NCBI GenBank assembly: GCA_947646735.1
Contig: CANTFK010000580.1
Location: forward strand, 124,001 to 188,000
From: Peronospora farinosa
Taxonomy: Eukaryota > Oomycota > Peronosporomycetes > Peronosporales > Peronosporaceae
DNA length: 64,000 nucleotides
Direction of reading: 5' to 3'
In this document: positions 1-11,719 of the stretch, one piece after another
Position numbering within the stretch: position 1 is the stretch's first letter
How the letters are laid out: every line of letters starts with the position of its first letter
Made by a program: the position numbers and the translations under genes
Notes under the pieces: generated by a model
Database searches by the model: none
The model's input: the letters and a program-made list of their open reading frames with translations, nothing else
What the model was told of the DNA's origin: nothing

Positions 1-772
1 CTGCAAAGCCCTCAACAAGTCCAACTGATGATCCTCCGTGGTGACGATTGGGTACCAGACGGTCAGCTGACGGTTCAGGATCATGGGCTGGAAGTAGGGG
101 TCAAGAAGAATGTCGAGGTCACAGTGACCGGCCTTCATCCCTTCCAGGACCTTCTCAAGTACGTCCATCCAAGCCCTCACGGCCTTGGCCCGCCGTTTCT
201 TCCTCGCATTGAAAAGCCGAGAGGCGTATTGGCTCTTTATACGGAGTTCGGAGAAAAGAAGAAGTCGGTGTCGGTCTTCCCATAGACTCTGGCGTGACGC
301 ATCGATGTACGTATCATGGAGCTTCACGAGGTCACTGAACCAGCCGGACACTGGAAAGAAATAGGGGTTACGGTCACGACCCCCTGGGCCCAAGGACGTG
401 AGTCCATCAGAAGCTGAAGTTGAGAGTCCTTCATGAGGCCTTCGCTCCAGATTGGGGGCTTCGGGGCTTCTGGTCATCAGAAGCACCCACCCAAGACAGT
501 GGAAGCGATACCTTGGACAAAAGATCCTCTGGCGTCAGCTGAGTAATAACGAGGGCTCCTACCTGGGAAATCGACCAGGGGGCAACGTCTTCCGCGGCGA
601 ACGTGCTGGGTTTCGCATAACCAGGAAGGGAAGAGCCGTGGATGTTACGGTCGGGGGAATCATCACTGGCGGGAACCTGGCTGGCAGGACCCTCAGGTGT
701 TGGTGCCGGATCCTCGCTGCTAGGACTCTTGCCACCGGGACCCTCAGATGTGGGTGCGGGAACCTTGCGGCT

Positions 773-988
773 GGAACCCTTGGAGGGTGGTGCTGGACCC
801 TTGCCGCTGGAACCCTTGGATGGTGGTGCGAGACTATTGCGGCTGGAACCCTTGGAGGGTGGTGCTGGACCCTTGCCGCTGGAACCCTTGGAGGGTGGTG
901 CGGGACCCTTGCCACTGGAACCCTTGGAGGGTGGTACTGGACCCTTGCCGCTGGAACCCTTGGGTGGTGGTGCTGGACCCTTGTCGGC
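773..988 (-). repeat. Six-unit 36-bp tandem repeat inside gene A
   Basis: Six units begin at 773, 809, 845, 881, 917 and 953, each starting GGAACCCTTGG on the plus strand. In the minus-strand frame that fits gene A, each unit encodes 12 residues of the type GPAPPSKGSSGK, typical of a disordered repeat tract. Units differ at a few bases, so the array is not perfectly homogenised. Plus-strand open frames through it are by-products of the 36-bp period. Confidence 0.85.
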
Positions 989-1236
989 GGGGCCCTTGCG
1001 GCGAAAACTTTAGGCTGGTGGCTTCCTCTTAGCGTGGCTAGACTCGTCATATTTAGTCTCAGAGTCTGGTTCAAACATTTCCAATAACTCGTCGGAGTAC
1101 GCCGTTCGAGCCTTCTTTTTCCTTGACGCCCGAGAAGCTGCGTGGAGGTGCGAGGGGATGGGGACTTTGTAGATTGAGCGGAATTCTTGGACTTGGCCTC
1201 ATTCGATAGGTCTATGACCTCGGTGCCGACCTCTGA

Positions 1237-1579
1237 TGTAATGGGCTACATTACACATATAGCATTAACACAAATAAACAATTACATATGTAGGCAGGTG
1301 CTGGGCCCGAATAGCGGGCACAGCGTGGTAATTTATTATTGGTTTATTATTGGGCCTAAAAGTCCCCAATATGGACCAATGATAAATCAACCTGAAATTG
1401 TGTGGTTCCCGAAAGGCGGGAACACTGTCGTATTTATTACGACTAAAATCTTCGTAATTAGTACGAATTAAAACCAAAATAAAAATCAGAGTTAAATTTA
1501 CTTAATACCTAATACTCGGGCTTGAGTCTTCCTCAAGCGCACGTGTAAGCTAGTGACGGTACGTTCTAGCCCCGTTACA
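1237..1579 (+). mobile_element. Solo LTR (Ty3/Gypsy-type) with TCTGA target duplication
   Basis: A 343-bp LTR begins TGTAATGGGC and ends GCCCCGTTACA, with a near-perfect inverted terminal repeat. It is flanked by identical 5-bp direct repeats TCTGA (1232-1236 and 1580-1584), so it is a genuine insertion. No internal region is present, so it is a solo LTR left by recombination. Its ends and its A-rich central block resemble the LTR at 5484-5811 and, more distantly, the LTRs of element 1. It interrupts gene A. Confidence 0.9.
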
Positions 1580-2606
1580 TCTGAAGTAGAAAGTACAGGG
1601 CCGGAGCGACGACAGAAAGCCCGCGACCTGGCCATTGCGGCGAATATCGAGTCGTCACTACTGCTATCCTCGGCCTCAGATGACCCCGGGGCATGATTGG
1701 CTTTCCGCTTCTTCGGCTTAAGGGGAGACCGAACCTTGGATGAAGGCGAACGTGACATTTTCGTCGTTCTGGGACTTCGGGCCTTGGTCGTGGCTGGAGT
1801 CGATTTTGCCGCCGTGCCTCGAGCAACCGTTAGCTGCTTCTGCAGCTGGTCACGTCCCCGGAGGAGGGTCTTCTCGCGGCTCTTGTAGTTGGAAATCTCC
1901 TTCTGGAGTACCAACACTTGTTTGGACAGTTCTTGATGACTGCGAAGTGCGTCCAACTTGGACTCCAGCGACCTAATCTCAGCCGAAGAACTTTTGACAG
2001 CCTCGTTGTACTGGTCCTTCCAGTACTTGATCTGGAATCGAGATTCTTCCACTTCCTGAGAATTGTCCACCCGTTGGGCGAGTGCATCCCGGTACTAGGC
2101 GATGTCCAGCTGGTCCACTTCATGCTCGTGGACCAGATTCCGGACCCAAGACTGTATCCGGGGCGCATGGGTCACCTCGAATTCCGTGAGGTCGTCTACG
2201 CGACGCTGTAATTCCGCGGTCCGTCGATGTTCTATCTGGTAGGCCCGTTGGAGGACCCTGTGTTCCTTAGCGAGGGTCTCCATAGACTGGGCCCGTTCCA
2301 CCGCAACACGTAAGACTTACCAAGCTTGAGAGACCTCCAGATAATTGGGGGGGGGGCTCCCCAATAAGGTCCACGGTCGGGGCAACCTCGTCAGGGTCAG
2401 GTACAGGAAGCTCGGGAAGAGGCCAACGGTCAGGTGCTTGGAACCCGGTGTAAATATTACGAGAAGTCACTAACGGATACAAGACTTGTGAGTTGGTGAA
2501 CGCAACACCCGAACGACGTAGGATATCTTACTGTTTAATTGAAGAGTTTGGACAAGGGTGCACGTGGTCTTACCGCAGTTCGGAAAACCAGCGCACAGGG
2601 GACAGC

Positions 2607-3509
2607 TGTGGTGAAGTGCCAGGGAAAGTTGGAATATAAGGGAAATGGAACAGAGAGCAAGAGAATTTCTGTTCACTTCCCCGAGGGAGTGACCACGACC
2701 CGGCCTCGCGGATTTACAACCACACACCAGGCACCGCCTTATTAAGAATATAAGGACCCAGACGTGCGGAGCCAGCACAGGCCCCAGGCCCCGGAAACAG
2801 GTTCCAGGGTACCGGGGTAACAGGGCCCAGGGGTACAGGGGCCCAGGGGTATTAGGTCCCAATGTCCGAGGGTGCAGAATCGGTACACAGAATATCGAAA
2901 AGTACAGAAAGTACGGGTACCAAGGAGCCAATTCTTCTTCCAAGAGTCGACACGGGGCACTACCCAGATCAAAGGGTTAAGGTTAGGCAAGAAAAGCATA
3001 CAGAGAATAAGATAAATAAACACACTCGAATTTGCATTACACGTGGCAGCTTTAAGCGCCCCTTCTAAGCTTCTCCGTCGCCTCACCTCTTCCGGGCGGG
3101 ATACCCTTTGGCCCCCCGACGTCCAGCAGGTGTTAAACGGCTCAAGCAACGCAAGTTGAGCCTCAGGATAGTTGGCCTGAGGTGCCAAGTAAGTGTCAAG
3201 ACTCTACGACCCGCTACAGGAAGCGGTTACCCTACGGGGGAGAACACAAAGGGGTCCAAGGACCAAGAAACCCGGTCCCAAGTGAAGTATATCCACTCGG
3301 GGATCACCAAGTCCAAGTCTTATACAAAGACCAAGTCTTTAAGTCTTTTGCGTCAACCGAGGAGCAAGACCAGCCAAGCCGACGGGTACACAAGGTGAGA
3401 CCCAAGACCAACACGACACGGTATCGTGGTACCCCCTCCGTAAGTCGGCAGTCCGGCGCTGTGTGTGTTTGTGGATCTCCTACGTTGTTTGAGAATCCAC
3501 TCCACCACA
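2607..3509 (+). mobile_element. LTR of the element-2 superfamily, plus sense (probable 3' LTR)
   Basis: This 903-bp unit starts TGTGGTGAAGTGC and ends CCACTCCACCACA, the same ends as the element 2 LTRs read in their sense direction. The block at 3380-3509 is clearly homologous to the end of the element 2 LTR. No matching 5-bp repeats flank it (ACAGC left, TATAT right), so it is not an intact solo LTR. A G-rich, PPT-like tract (2595-2606) immediately precedes it. The simplest reading is the 3' LTR of a plus-sense element whose other end lies outside the window. Confidence 0.75.
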
Positions 3510-3936
3510 TATATATTCCAAGGCTGGGAATCATATAATCGCTTAATTTGAAAAGAAGTGATAAAAGGAGACGACCAGTCGGAGTTAGGTGGGTTACGGG
3601 TTTTTTCGAATACAGGAGACATATAACCCGTTGGATTTCGTAAAGTGATGGAAGAAAAAATTTAAATTCAACTCCGAGACAAATGTCAAGCTGATTTTCC
3701 GAGCCGACCAAGGAGTGGTATCGGCAGGTGATCGACAAACTCGATCACGATAGCCTGGAAGCCATTGATCGCGAGAAATAGTTTTAGCTGGGAGATTGAT
3801 ATATTCTTCCGTGGGTAATAGCTACTTGCATGGACTTCGACACTCGCTACCGATGCTGTCGGAATCATCGGACGATTCCCCAAACAGATCGGCCATGGAT
3901 ACGGGAAGCTGAGTACTAGGAGGTGAAACCATCGAG
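3510..3936. other. Unassigned sequence between LTR remnants
   Basis: I see no convincing gene here. The stretch is fairly AT-rich with short open frames only. It lies between the end of the LTR at 3509 and the decayed minus-strand gene, and is probably residual retroelement sequence. Confidence 0.4.
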
Positions 3937-5381
3937 CTAGGAGTGTCGACCAATATCGGTGAGGAAGGTGGAGCCGTGTTGGACTGTATCGCCACACGTC
4001 GTCGGGAAGTGGACCGAGACGAAGATAGCAGCTATCAACGAATCGTTGGTATGGTCTGAAGAGCTAAAAGATCGATCATTTTCGTCAGAACTAACGGTAG
4101 TGGATCCAGGAGGAGCAGGTCTATGTGGATCGGGCTGGCGCAGCCCGCGCAACTTTGCGTTGTATCATTGAAGAGCAGCATTTGACTGCTCGAAGCGCTT
4201 TAGTCGCTGAGCGAACTTAGCAATCGCAGAAGAAGCCTCCCCCGAGAGACTTTCCTCAGTCTCAGCCAGATCCCGTGCTTGACTCGCATCATGGTCTACG
4301 AACGTCTCCCGCCGATCAACCTCCTGGAGCTGCACCACGACCGAAGGAGTCGGCACCGGTCGTTCAGACTCCGGTGCCGCACGATGCGTTTCAACGCGAC
4401 GGTCCACCACCGCTGGTCGACAGCGCTGAAAATCGACGTTGGCTTGTGGAAAGAATATTGGAACATCGTGACCCGCCTCAGACTGTTAATGGCGCCGCCC
4501 GCGCTTAGACATACCTTGTTCCAGAAGCGCGATAATATCGCGTTCGCTGGATTGGCTGTTCCCCGTATAAAGATACGTGGGAACCTCGCACAACACTTCT
4601 CGCGGATGTCCCGGATATCGTGAGCGATTACGACCGGGAGGTGAGAGGGATTGCGAGCGCCGAGCATCTCGCGATATTGGAGGACTCGCTGACCGAGAAC
4701 ACCGCGCAGGTCGCGATGTTGGAACCTCCACCGTTCGAGAACGAATTCTTGGGGTCAGTGCAGAGTTTTGACGCACATCCACGTCCATTCGAGTCAACCC
4801 ATGCGCTAGTATGTGTTCATCACACACTCGCTTATACCTCCCATATATCGTGCGCTCCTCCTCGAAAATTGGACAACCGCCAAGAATGGACATCCACTGA
4901 GCGCGATTTGGTCGCGCTACACCATATCACTCACAATGATGACAACGTTCTCGCCAGTGTACGAAGCAAGAAGGATGGTCCGCGGCCCGAGACAACTCAC
5001 ACACCCGCTCGCGTGTCTCCGCGATCTTGTAACGACAACGTTGCTCTTCGCGTATCGATACGAGTTCGGCAAAAGACGTCTCGGTGTTCCACCGGCGGTG
5101 AATGCGGTCCAAGACTCGTCCAGCGATGCTTTTCATACGGCATAAGTAGCCGAGGTCGGTTTTCCCCAAGTACGTCTCCATCGTCGCCACATCTCGCGCA
5201 TCTCTTCATCGCCACGCAAACGTTCGATTCCGCTGCAGTCGTACTGCTCCCAGGGGCGAAGACTCTCCGCATATGTTCGCGGATGGTTGGACACCGCCAC
5301 GTTGGACGGTGATAGGAGTTGCTCGCCGTTGTTTCTCGTTTGCCGTGTTGGAATTGTCTCAGTGGTGTTGCTCAAGGCCAT
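3937..5381 (-). pseudogene. Degraded minus-strand gene next to an LTR (antisense gene C)
   Basis: A start codon at 5381 opens a frame that continues, through several frameshifts, to about 3940. The order is: an N-terminal segment of about 50 residues; a helical segment with many charged residues (4930-5190); a second segment containing GGCPIFEEER and RYKRVCDEH (4760-4893); an Arg/Ser/Pro-rich disordered part (4500-4760); and a coiled-coil-like stretch (4165-4300). This layout (globular start, disordered middle, coiled-coil end) resembles the antisense coding region of element 1, with weak similarity around the PI-x-F-x-E segment. The start lies 103 bp from the LTR at 5484. I do not recognise a known family. 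It is broken by at least three frameshifts. Confidence 0.45.
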
Positions 5382-5483
5382 GATTGTCTGCGAACGCCTG
5401 ATAATGCCGTGTTTTGACTGAGTCGGATTCTTCCCTGTGTATTGTCGCACCCAAGAGTATGTGCTACTTTGTGTGGCGGGTGA

Positions 5484-5811
5484 TGTAACGGGGTGTACCG
5501 TAACACAAGTAGATATAGTTATTTTCATATAACATAAGTAGTTATATGCTACACTCGAGATATAGCGGCTGTAGCCATTCGTATCTCTATTTACAGGTAA
5601 GTAAGAATTAGTCTTATTAACACCCAATAGGAGAGAGATCTGTAGTTGAGTGGTTCCCATGCGTTTGGTAGCCACTCGTACTTAGTATAAAGCATAAAAA
5701 TATAAAAATTTGAGTTGAAATTTACCTTAGCACGCTAGTTCTGCGTGCTCCCTTACGCTTCCTAGTAAGACATAGAGTGTGTGTAAGTAACGGAGCTCTA
5801 GCCCCGTTACA
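5484..5811 (+). mobile_element. 328-bp LTR with TGTAACGGGG/CCCCGTTACA ends
   Basis: Perfect 10-bp inverted ends delimit this LTR. Its start (GGGGTGTACC) and A-rich block (AAAGCATAAAAATATAAAAA) match the plus orientation of element 1's LTRs better than the reverse complement, so its sense is probably plus. No flanking 5-bp duplication is visible (GGTGA left, AACCG right). It is therefore probably one LTR of a damaged element, with remaining internal sequence to the left. Confidence 0.7.
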
Positions 5812-6308
5812 AACCGACTATAGGATCGTCAATCTTAGGATGCATACGATTAAGTGGTTGATTCAATATCATTATATTGCACTGGATGGCTCTAAATTTT
5901 AGTCCATTTGTATCTCAACTTTGAAGGCCGATACCGCCAGGCCATATGGGAGGCGACACATTTTATGCCGATATCGACAGAGTGACGTCGACCCAATCCA
6001 GCCTTGACCATTTTTGGTCAAAATCGAAACAACGGCGATCGCGAGCTGGCTTTAAATGGAAAAAGTGCTGTAAATGGTTATTCAAGGCAGGATCGACGGC
6101 CAAAGACGTTTATGGATCCGATGATCTTTCATTTTACTCGTCCAAACGAGTTCAGCGGGTGGCGTCCGGGTTTTCCACGACGAAAGGACCCATATTATAA
6201 ATCTGGTCAACGCATATTCCATGATTAACGAGGCCAATTTCAGATCCTCCCGGATCCTCCATTACCCGCTTTGCTGTCAAATTCATGGCTCGAGAGTAAT
6301 TTTCTTTG
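5812..6308. other. Unassigned decayed sequence
   Basis: No gene is supported here. Short open frames (5946-6228) show no recognisable domain or conserved composition. Several GATC-containing words suggest the same class of old repeat as 6.9-10 kb. Confidence 0.3.
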
Positions 6309-6911
6309 ATATGGTTCACCAAAATTGTAACAAAGCATCTAGTTACGCGCAAACATAAAGTAATATACTTAATGTTTGGTCTAAAAGTATCCATGATTAC
6401 TTTTGACCTGTCACTTGGGTGCGATACACAACCACCCTCGTGAATGTGATATCCATTGATGGATTCACATGAGAAGGGATGACGCTAGTTGAAGCTAGGC
6501 ATCGCGACGTCTCAGAAGGACGTTTGTTGCGATCTTAAATCTAGATTTAAGGTCATGCGACAGGATACGCTTCAAAAGAGTCGCGTATCCGATACATATA
6601 TAGCCAATCAGTAATTAAGTATATATTTAATTATAATTCATGAAAAATAGCTCAGTCTGAATTTGCTAACACCGAAGCACCACGCACGAGAAGCTGAAAA
6701 AGCTTTTACGTGACGTCGGTGACTTGTTGTTTAGAAGTTCGTTGCGCTCTCGCTAAAGCGAGAGGCAACTGGTTGAACGACTGCTCAAGCAGTCGATCAA
6801 CCACACAACCACTCTCGCACGCAAAGGTAAGACGGTCTAACCGCTTCCTCGCTTGTGCTGAAGGTGTGTGCTAAGTAGCACGAGGCAACTTCGTAGAAGT
6901 GCCCGTCCACA
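6309..6911 (+). repeat. Copia-type LTR relic (plus orientation)
   Basis: The segment is the diverged, inverted counterpart of 29754-30352. Shared blocks include TGTGATATCCAT, GTATCCGAT followed by CCAATCAGTA, GAATTTGCT and a terminal GCCCGTC-CACA. Its beginning (TGATATGGTTCACC) matches the better preserved copy's TGATATAACGAACC. Divergence is high and no coding sequence adjoins it, so it is an old remnant. Confidence 0.6.
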
Positions 6912-8639
6912 AAAATGATACCTATATATATTATACTCTCTGTTCTTCTGTATCGCATTCATATCTTCCTTTTCTTCTCTTAATCTTTCGATCGTGGTCG
7001 AGATTTTTTTTCGGTTCTTGCTCTTTCGATCATAATTATTTCTTTGATCCTTGATCTTTCGATCGTGATAAACCCTTGCGATAGTACTAATCTGATCACT
7101 GGAATCATCCCATTCAACCTTCATATGTAACCATCGTACACTTACAACAACTTAATTGTCATCAATCACTAGATTCCTTCTCGTGCGATTGCATCACCTC
7201 AAATGATTCCAACTTGGTCGATCACGATCGACCTCTTTAAACAAAGCGCCTCAAATCTGTCTCGTATGTCCATGAAAAATTGTTAAAATCCTTTCAGTGT
7301 ACTAAAGATTGACGATGTATCCGACTATATTGTGTCTTCGACCTGATCGTACATCTACGATCTTTTCATTGCGAAGATATTCACTCTTTAACACCTTCTA
7401 AAATGTTTCGGCAATGATGCCTCATAAAATCGATTGATCACTGTCATCCACAGTCAACAAAGTCGTGGGGCGTTCCGGCGACGTTTTAACCTGTTTCAAC
7501 TCGGAAGCATGAACTAGCCTGTATGGCGTTCCCGCGAATTCCAATTGCGTTGGAGTGAGCGTTATTTTATTGGAATAGAAAATCGCATTCTCTGTTAAGT
7601 CCGAAATGACTTTACTAAGCGATCCGCGATCCTATTTTGTATCGCACCGTCAGCTGTAGGCTTCACGTCTCTAGCTCTTTGGAATCGAAAATGGCATGGT
7701 ACGATCATTTATAGGATCGCGAATCGCCATGTGTGGTCTACATGAATAAAAGGACCGCGGTCCAATGCAAAATTTGAGAGTAACAGATAAACAATCGTTT
7801 ATATGAGATACAAACTTTTTAAACGGGTTTGGAACGAGGTCCCGCTATATAAAGCTATGACCTTGCAGCTAAAATTTAGCATTGTCCGTACACACTGAAT
7901 TACAAAAGCCACCCGATTGACCAGTTAGAAAGTTGCAGCTTAGGACACAAGACAAGACTCAACGTTTGTCCAGTGTTGTTTGCCCGTTTTAACTCATATG
8001 TGCCCGTGCATGCCGGCTTCACTGCTGCAAACGCGTCCTACAGAACCTACCCGCTGCCATCAAGGATCCAAGTCCGCGATTCTGTTATTTGTGAGGACCA
8101 CACATTTCGATTCCCGATATCATGTTGGATCGCACCACGATCCTAATATTTCACTATCGTGATCCAACAACAGATCGAGATCGCGAGATCGCAATGGTAC
8201 TGAAAAACCTTTAACAACAGCATATTTACATCGAAATAAGAAATTTAAAACCGGTATCTGGAGCGGGCCACATATCGAAATCTGATTTTTTGACACGACG
8301 ACACGTGGAAGTAGATCTCGGAATACATATAGACAGAATCGTAAGTATTTGGCATTTGATAGGTTGACTTGAGCATAGTTCAATGTACTTCAAAAGGGAC
8401 GCACAGACTTCTCTTACGGGCTGGATTCTTTGGCCCGATGATCAAAAAATATGTCATACCGCAACGCAAGTTATATCCCTGGATAGTTTGCCAGGGATTT
8501 CACGACATATCTCCTTAAACAAAAAAAGCCTTTGAACGCAGGAAGCCTCGAGTTCAAATACAAAAGCGCGAGACGGCTCAAGTGGTCAGATAGCAATGGA
8601 TCAAGTATCGACATTTTTGGCAAGGCGATCTCTAGAGAT
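6912..8639. other. GATC-rich decayed repeat DNA, no gene seen
   Basis: About 1.7 kb without a supportable gene. Open frames are short and interrupted. The words GATC and CGATC recur far more often than in the gene islands (for example 8059-8200). The stretch probably derives from a retroelement that has lost recognisable coding sequence. Confidence 0.4.
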
Positions 8640-8903
8640 ATCGAGGCGTCTCGACAGAGCACCCCCAATAGCACTGTGATCGGGGAGGGGGGTTACACGA
8701 TCTCCCATCCTCCGATCTCTAATAAAATAGAATCAGAATCAACTCAAGCACACCAAAAAGATAATGACCCGCTTAACCGACGGGTTGACAAGGTAAGAAA
8801 AGCTTTATATACAAAATCGAAGTACCCAACTATTAGCCGGTCATCCGGGCGCCAGCAAAGAGTTGGGATCGCATCAGAGATTTCGAACTCCACTTCACCA
8901 CAC
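8640..8903 (+). repeat. Decayed LTR end of the element-2 superfamily
   Basis: The segment CGACGGGTTGACAAGGTAAG at about 8780 corresponds to CGACGGGTACACAAGGTGAG of the LTR at 2607-3509. The stretch ends CTCCACTTCACCACA at 8903, like the terminal CCACTCCACCACA of that LTR. The start could not be placed. It is an old plus-sense LTR relic. Confidence 0.45.
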
Positions 8904-9182
8904 GATTGTACTGCGTGATCGCCACATTTATCGACTACATGAAACGATCCGTATCAGATATGAGCTACTTTTGGATCATATCCATCCTTGACTCGATCCC
9001 GACATATTCATACCTGCGATCCGTGAACTATCTCAAGTAGATCGTGATGTGCATAATGGCGATTAGCTCGATCTTGAATAGCGATCTCAATTCGATCATT
9101 CACAACTGATCGTCCTCTTTAATATGGCGTCGTACATTATACCTTCATCGTCGCGAAATTCGATCACGGGGTTTCGTGCTAC

Positions 9183-10020
9183 TTAATGGTAGGGCTGCAT
9201 TAAAAGTCGATAGTGGGTCCCATCCGTGAATTTAATAAACGGTGTATCCTCAAGAACACGATGATGCGCGGTGTTGATCGAAAAGGTCAACCGCTCCACA
9301 TACTCTTCACAATCCTTTATATTCCGTCCGTCACATACCTCTTGTTTGCTCGTCTGGAAGTTTGGGCTATTTGCTCTGATATGCCATTGCTTGCGGCCTA
9401 TACGCCATGGTGGCCCGCTGTTTCTGTCCTGCGATCCGAATAAACGTTCGAAGGAAATTGTACATAAATCTTGCCTCTCGGTCGTGGTCCATTGCTTCAA
9501 TTGCACCAAATATCCGGAGTACAGATCCTTTGTAATACGCTGCGACCGTTTGTGCAGTCCTGAACGAACTTGCTTTCGCGACCACAATAACAGGAAATTA
9601 GATAATCCAGAATTATGTCTCTATGTTACCCTTAAAATGATAATGACAGCGACGGGATGTATTCCATGGCCCAGAATTTGAAATGGGCAAGTCGCCTGCA
9701 ACTTACCTGGCGATCCTTCGCGATCATAAGACCGTCCTTTGCTAGTTTTACAGTCCACGCATTAGCCTACATAGCGTTACACACTCCAATACAATCTTCG
9801 CCAATGGAAATTCGCTTTGATACGCTGAAATGTTCGATCTATCCCTTGATGACCGCCCTCCAAACTCGTATGGTAGTATTCTAATAAGTCTTGCTGTTAA
9901 TATCTCTGGAATCGCCAAGCGAGCTAGCTCTGCACGATCTTCGGATCTCACGATCAATACAGGTAGATTAGTACCAACTCACTTTGATCCACTTCATATT
10001 CAGGTGCAGCAGGGCGCAAA
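9183..10020 (-). pseudogene. Integrase relic of an element-2-type Gypsy retrotransposon
   Basis: Minus-strand fragments match the integrase of element 2 piece by piece. VAKASSFRTAQTVA (9540-9585) corresponds to VMAKASASRTAQTVA, and GQKQRATMAYRPQA corresponds to GQRQRATMAYRPQA. An upstream fragment containing ILTARLI (9748-9957) matches the zinc-binding start of the integrase. Many frameshifts and stops interrupt it. The relic is split by element 1 and continues at 17923-18560. Confidence 0.75.
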
Positions 10021-10025
10021 TCCTC

Positions 10026-10658
10026 TGTGACGGGGTTACACGATGGTTGTAGCGTCTTTTCGAGAGTTTACGGCTAAACTCCCCTTTGTATTGCATATAA
10101 TGCATTATTATACTTCTCTATAGAGAGGTATTAAGTATGAGCGTTAAGATACGGTATTCGGTAATACCGTATCTTATCGATTGAGATTCGATAAATCACT
10201 AACGCTGTATTAAGTACATCATACACATGTTTAGACGATACGTCGTCCAATAGCAAAGTCTGCATATAATAATTACTATTATAGTAATTAATCTAGTGTA
10301 CTTAGAGTAGGACTATTCATAAAATCTTAAAGCATAAATAAAATCAGTTCTCCTTTTGAGTTTAAGATCGCAAGTCGTTCTAACTTGCTCTCTTGTGCAC
10401 TTCGTGCGTTGGTTCTCTAAACCCCTAAGCTTCTAGCTTGTTCTTTCACTCTGTGCGTTGGTTCTCTGAACCTTAAGCTTATTGCTTGCTGACTAAAGTC
10501 TCTTTCCTAGTTCCTTAGAACAGGGTGACTTTAAAGTCGTTTAATTAGTTCCTTAGAGCTAAGTGGCTTTTAGCCTTAACTCTATTTAGTTCTCTAGAAC
10601 TAAGAGGCTTCCAGCCGAAAGTCTTCCTCTGGCTAAAGAGCTGTGCAGCTCCGCTACA
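10026..10658 (+). repeat. Element 1 5' LTR
   Basis: The LTR is 633 bp, begins TGTGACGGGG and ends CCGCTACA. An internal perfect inverted repeat (AGATACGGTATT then AATACCGTATCT, about 10147-10176) could form a hairpin in the transcript and is shared by both LTRs. The sequence directly after it (CTTTGTAGCACTTG) does not begin with TGG, so no ordinary tRNA primer-binding site is visible. Confidence 0.93.
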
Positions 10659-10718
10659 CTTTGTAGCACTTGTAGTCAATCCTAAACCTGAGTCTTTAAA
10701 GACTGACCCTCTGTGAGG

Positions 10719-11719
10719 ATGGAGAGTCCAAATCATCTCTCTGAGGCACAACGACTTGCCTTAGATAAACTATCTGCGTTCGTCGGGCCCGATGAAATCA
10801 AGGCCCTTTTGGACCAAGGCCCCGAGGTTCTAAATGCTCGTCTTGAGGCCTTTATGCGTTATGAGGCAACGCTACTCGGGCAGTTCCATGACCAGGAGGC
10901 GTCAGCTGCGCCTACACAGTACATCCCGGTACCTGTGCCCGATGCAGAGCCAAAGGCTCGCCTACTTGTTTTAAATGTAAAGACCTTCGAGGGGAAGGAG
11001 GGAGAAAATCTTCTTCTCTGGATTCGAGAAGTTGAAATGGCAATGGATGCAGCCATGCTTGTATCAGATAAGCAACGAGTTGGCTTGGCCATTTCGAAGC
11101 TCGGTGGAAGAGCTAGAGAGTGGGCTCTAACGAGCGATGTCTCTGTAAATGCTGCATTCCCCACCTGGGAAATGCTAAAAAAAGCAATTAACTTGCGTGT
11201 TTGCACCGCCTAATCAGGCATATCGTGTGCGCTCACGCTTCCTAGCTACCCGACAGGGTAAGAAAGAATTGTCGGACTATGTCCAAGAGTTGAGAACTCT
11301 CATCGCTGCTATGCAGCAGGAACCACTGGCAGAGGAAGTCCGAGTAACCATTTTTATGGAAGGACTTCGCACTGGGGTCGCCAGGACGAAAGATCCGTGT
11401 CCAGCCTTCGACTTTCGAGGAGGCAGTAAGCATAGCGTTTAACGCAGAATTTAATTTTTAATCTGCTCGATATGGTCTGCCCTGGTATCAATCAAATACC
11501 GCTAATAGGGCGGAACCCATGGATCTCAGTCAAGCTGAAGAAGCTGAGCTTCAAGCTGCTGAGCAGCAAGGTAACATCCGTAGATGTTATATGTGTGGAA
11601 GCACTAGGCATCTCCGCCCTAGCTGTCCGTTGCGAAAGCAACGTTCAAATCGGCAAAGCCGACACCCTGCTACTAGCCAAAAGGCGAGCACCGCAGGGGA
11701 AAACGTCAGCTCCCAGTAG
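10719..11719 (+). pseudogene. Element 1 gag (capsid and zinc knuckle), broken
   Basis: The start codon at 10719 begins a gag-type protein with a capsid-like segment ([15 protein letters not shown]). The frame shifts near 11190-11200 and again near 11390, and an in-frame TAA occurs near 11457. The nucleocapsid end keeps one CCHC knuckle (C-YM-C-GSTR-H-LRPS-C, about 11584-11630). Together these pieces would form one gag of about 330 residues. Gag coats the element's RNA in virus-like particles. The lesions show that this copy cannot supply it. Confidence 0.8.

Larger units (their letters stand above)
1..2525 (-). pseudogene. Degraded minus-strand coding region with coiled coil (antisense gene A), open at the window edge
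   Basis: Read on the minus strand from about 2525 down to 1, several long open stretches join into one decayed protein. The order is: a proline/aspartate-rich start (2350-2525); a long coiled coil (1580-2301) with an in-frame TAG near 2085; a Lys/Ser/Pro-rich basic segment; a Gly-Pro-Ser repeat tract (773-988); and a helical, Trp-rich basic segment that runs off the left edge. Frame changes occur near 2300-2350, 1130 and 440, and an in-frame TAA lies at 1010-1012. A solo LTR (1237-1579) splits it; if the LTR and one target copy are removed, the frame stays open for more than 30 codons. I do not recognise the family. It is antisense to the LTR at 2607-3509, so it may be an accessory gene of that retroelement; a captured or host gene is also possible. 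Confidence 0.5.

Noticed and set aside
773..988. CRISPR-like array of equally spaced repeats
   Set aside because: The repeats are contiguous with no unique spacers, and the window is eukaryotic.
452..1087. Several open frames on both strands with Gly/Leu/Trp or Pro/Arg-rich repeats
   Set aside because: They are by-products of the 36-bp tandem repeat, which keeps several frames open. Only the minus frame continuous with gene A was kept.
2742..3188. Minus-strand frame of 148 codons inside the LTR
   Set aside because: It lies wholly within LTR sequence and has repetitive, membrane-like composition without a recognisable domain.
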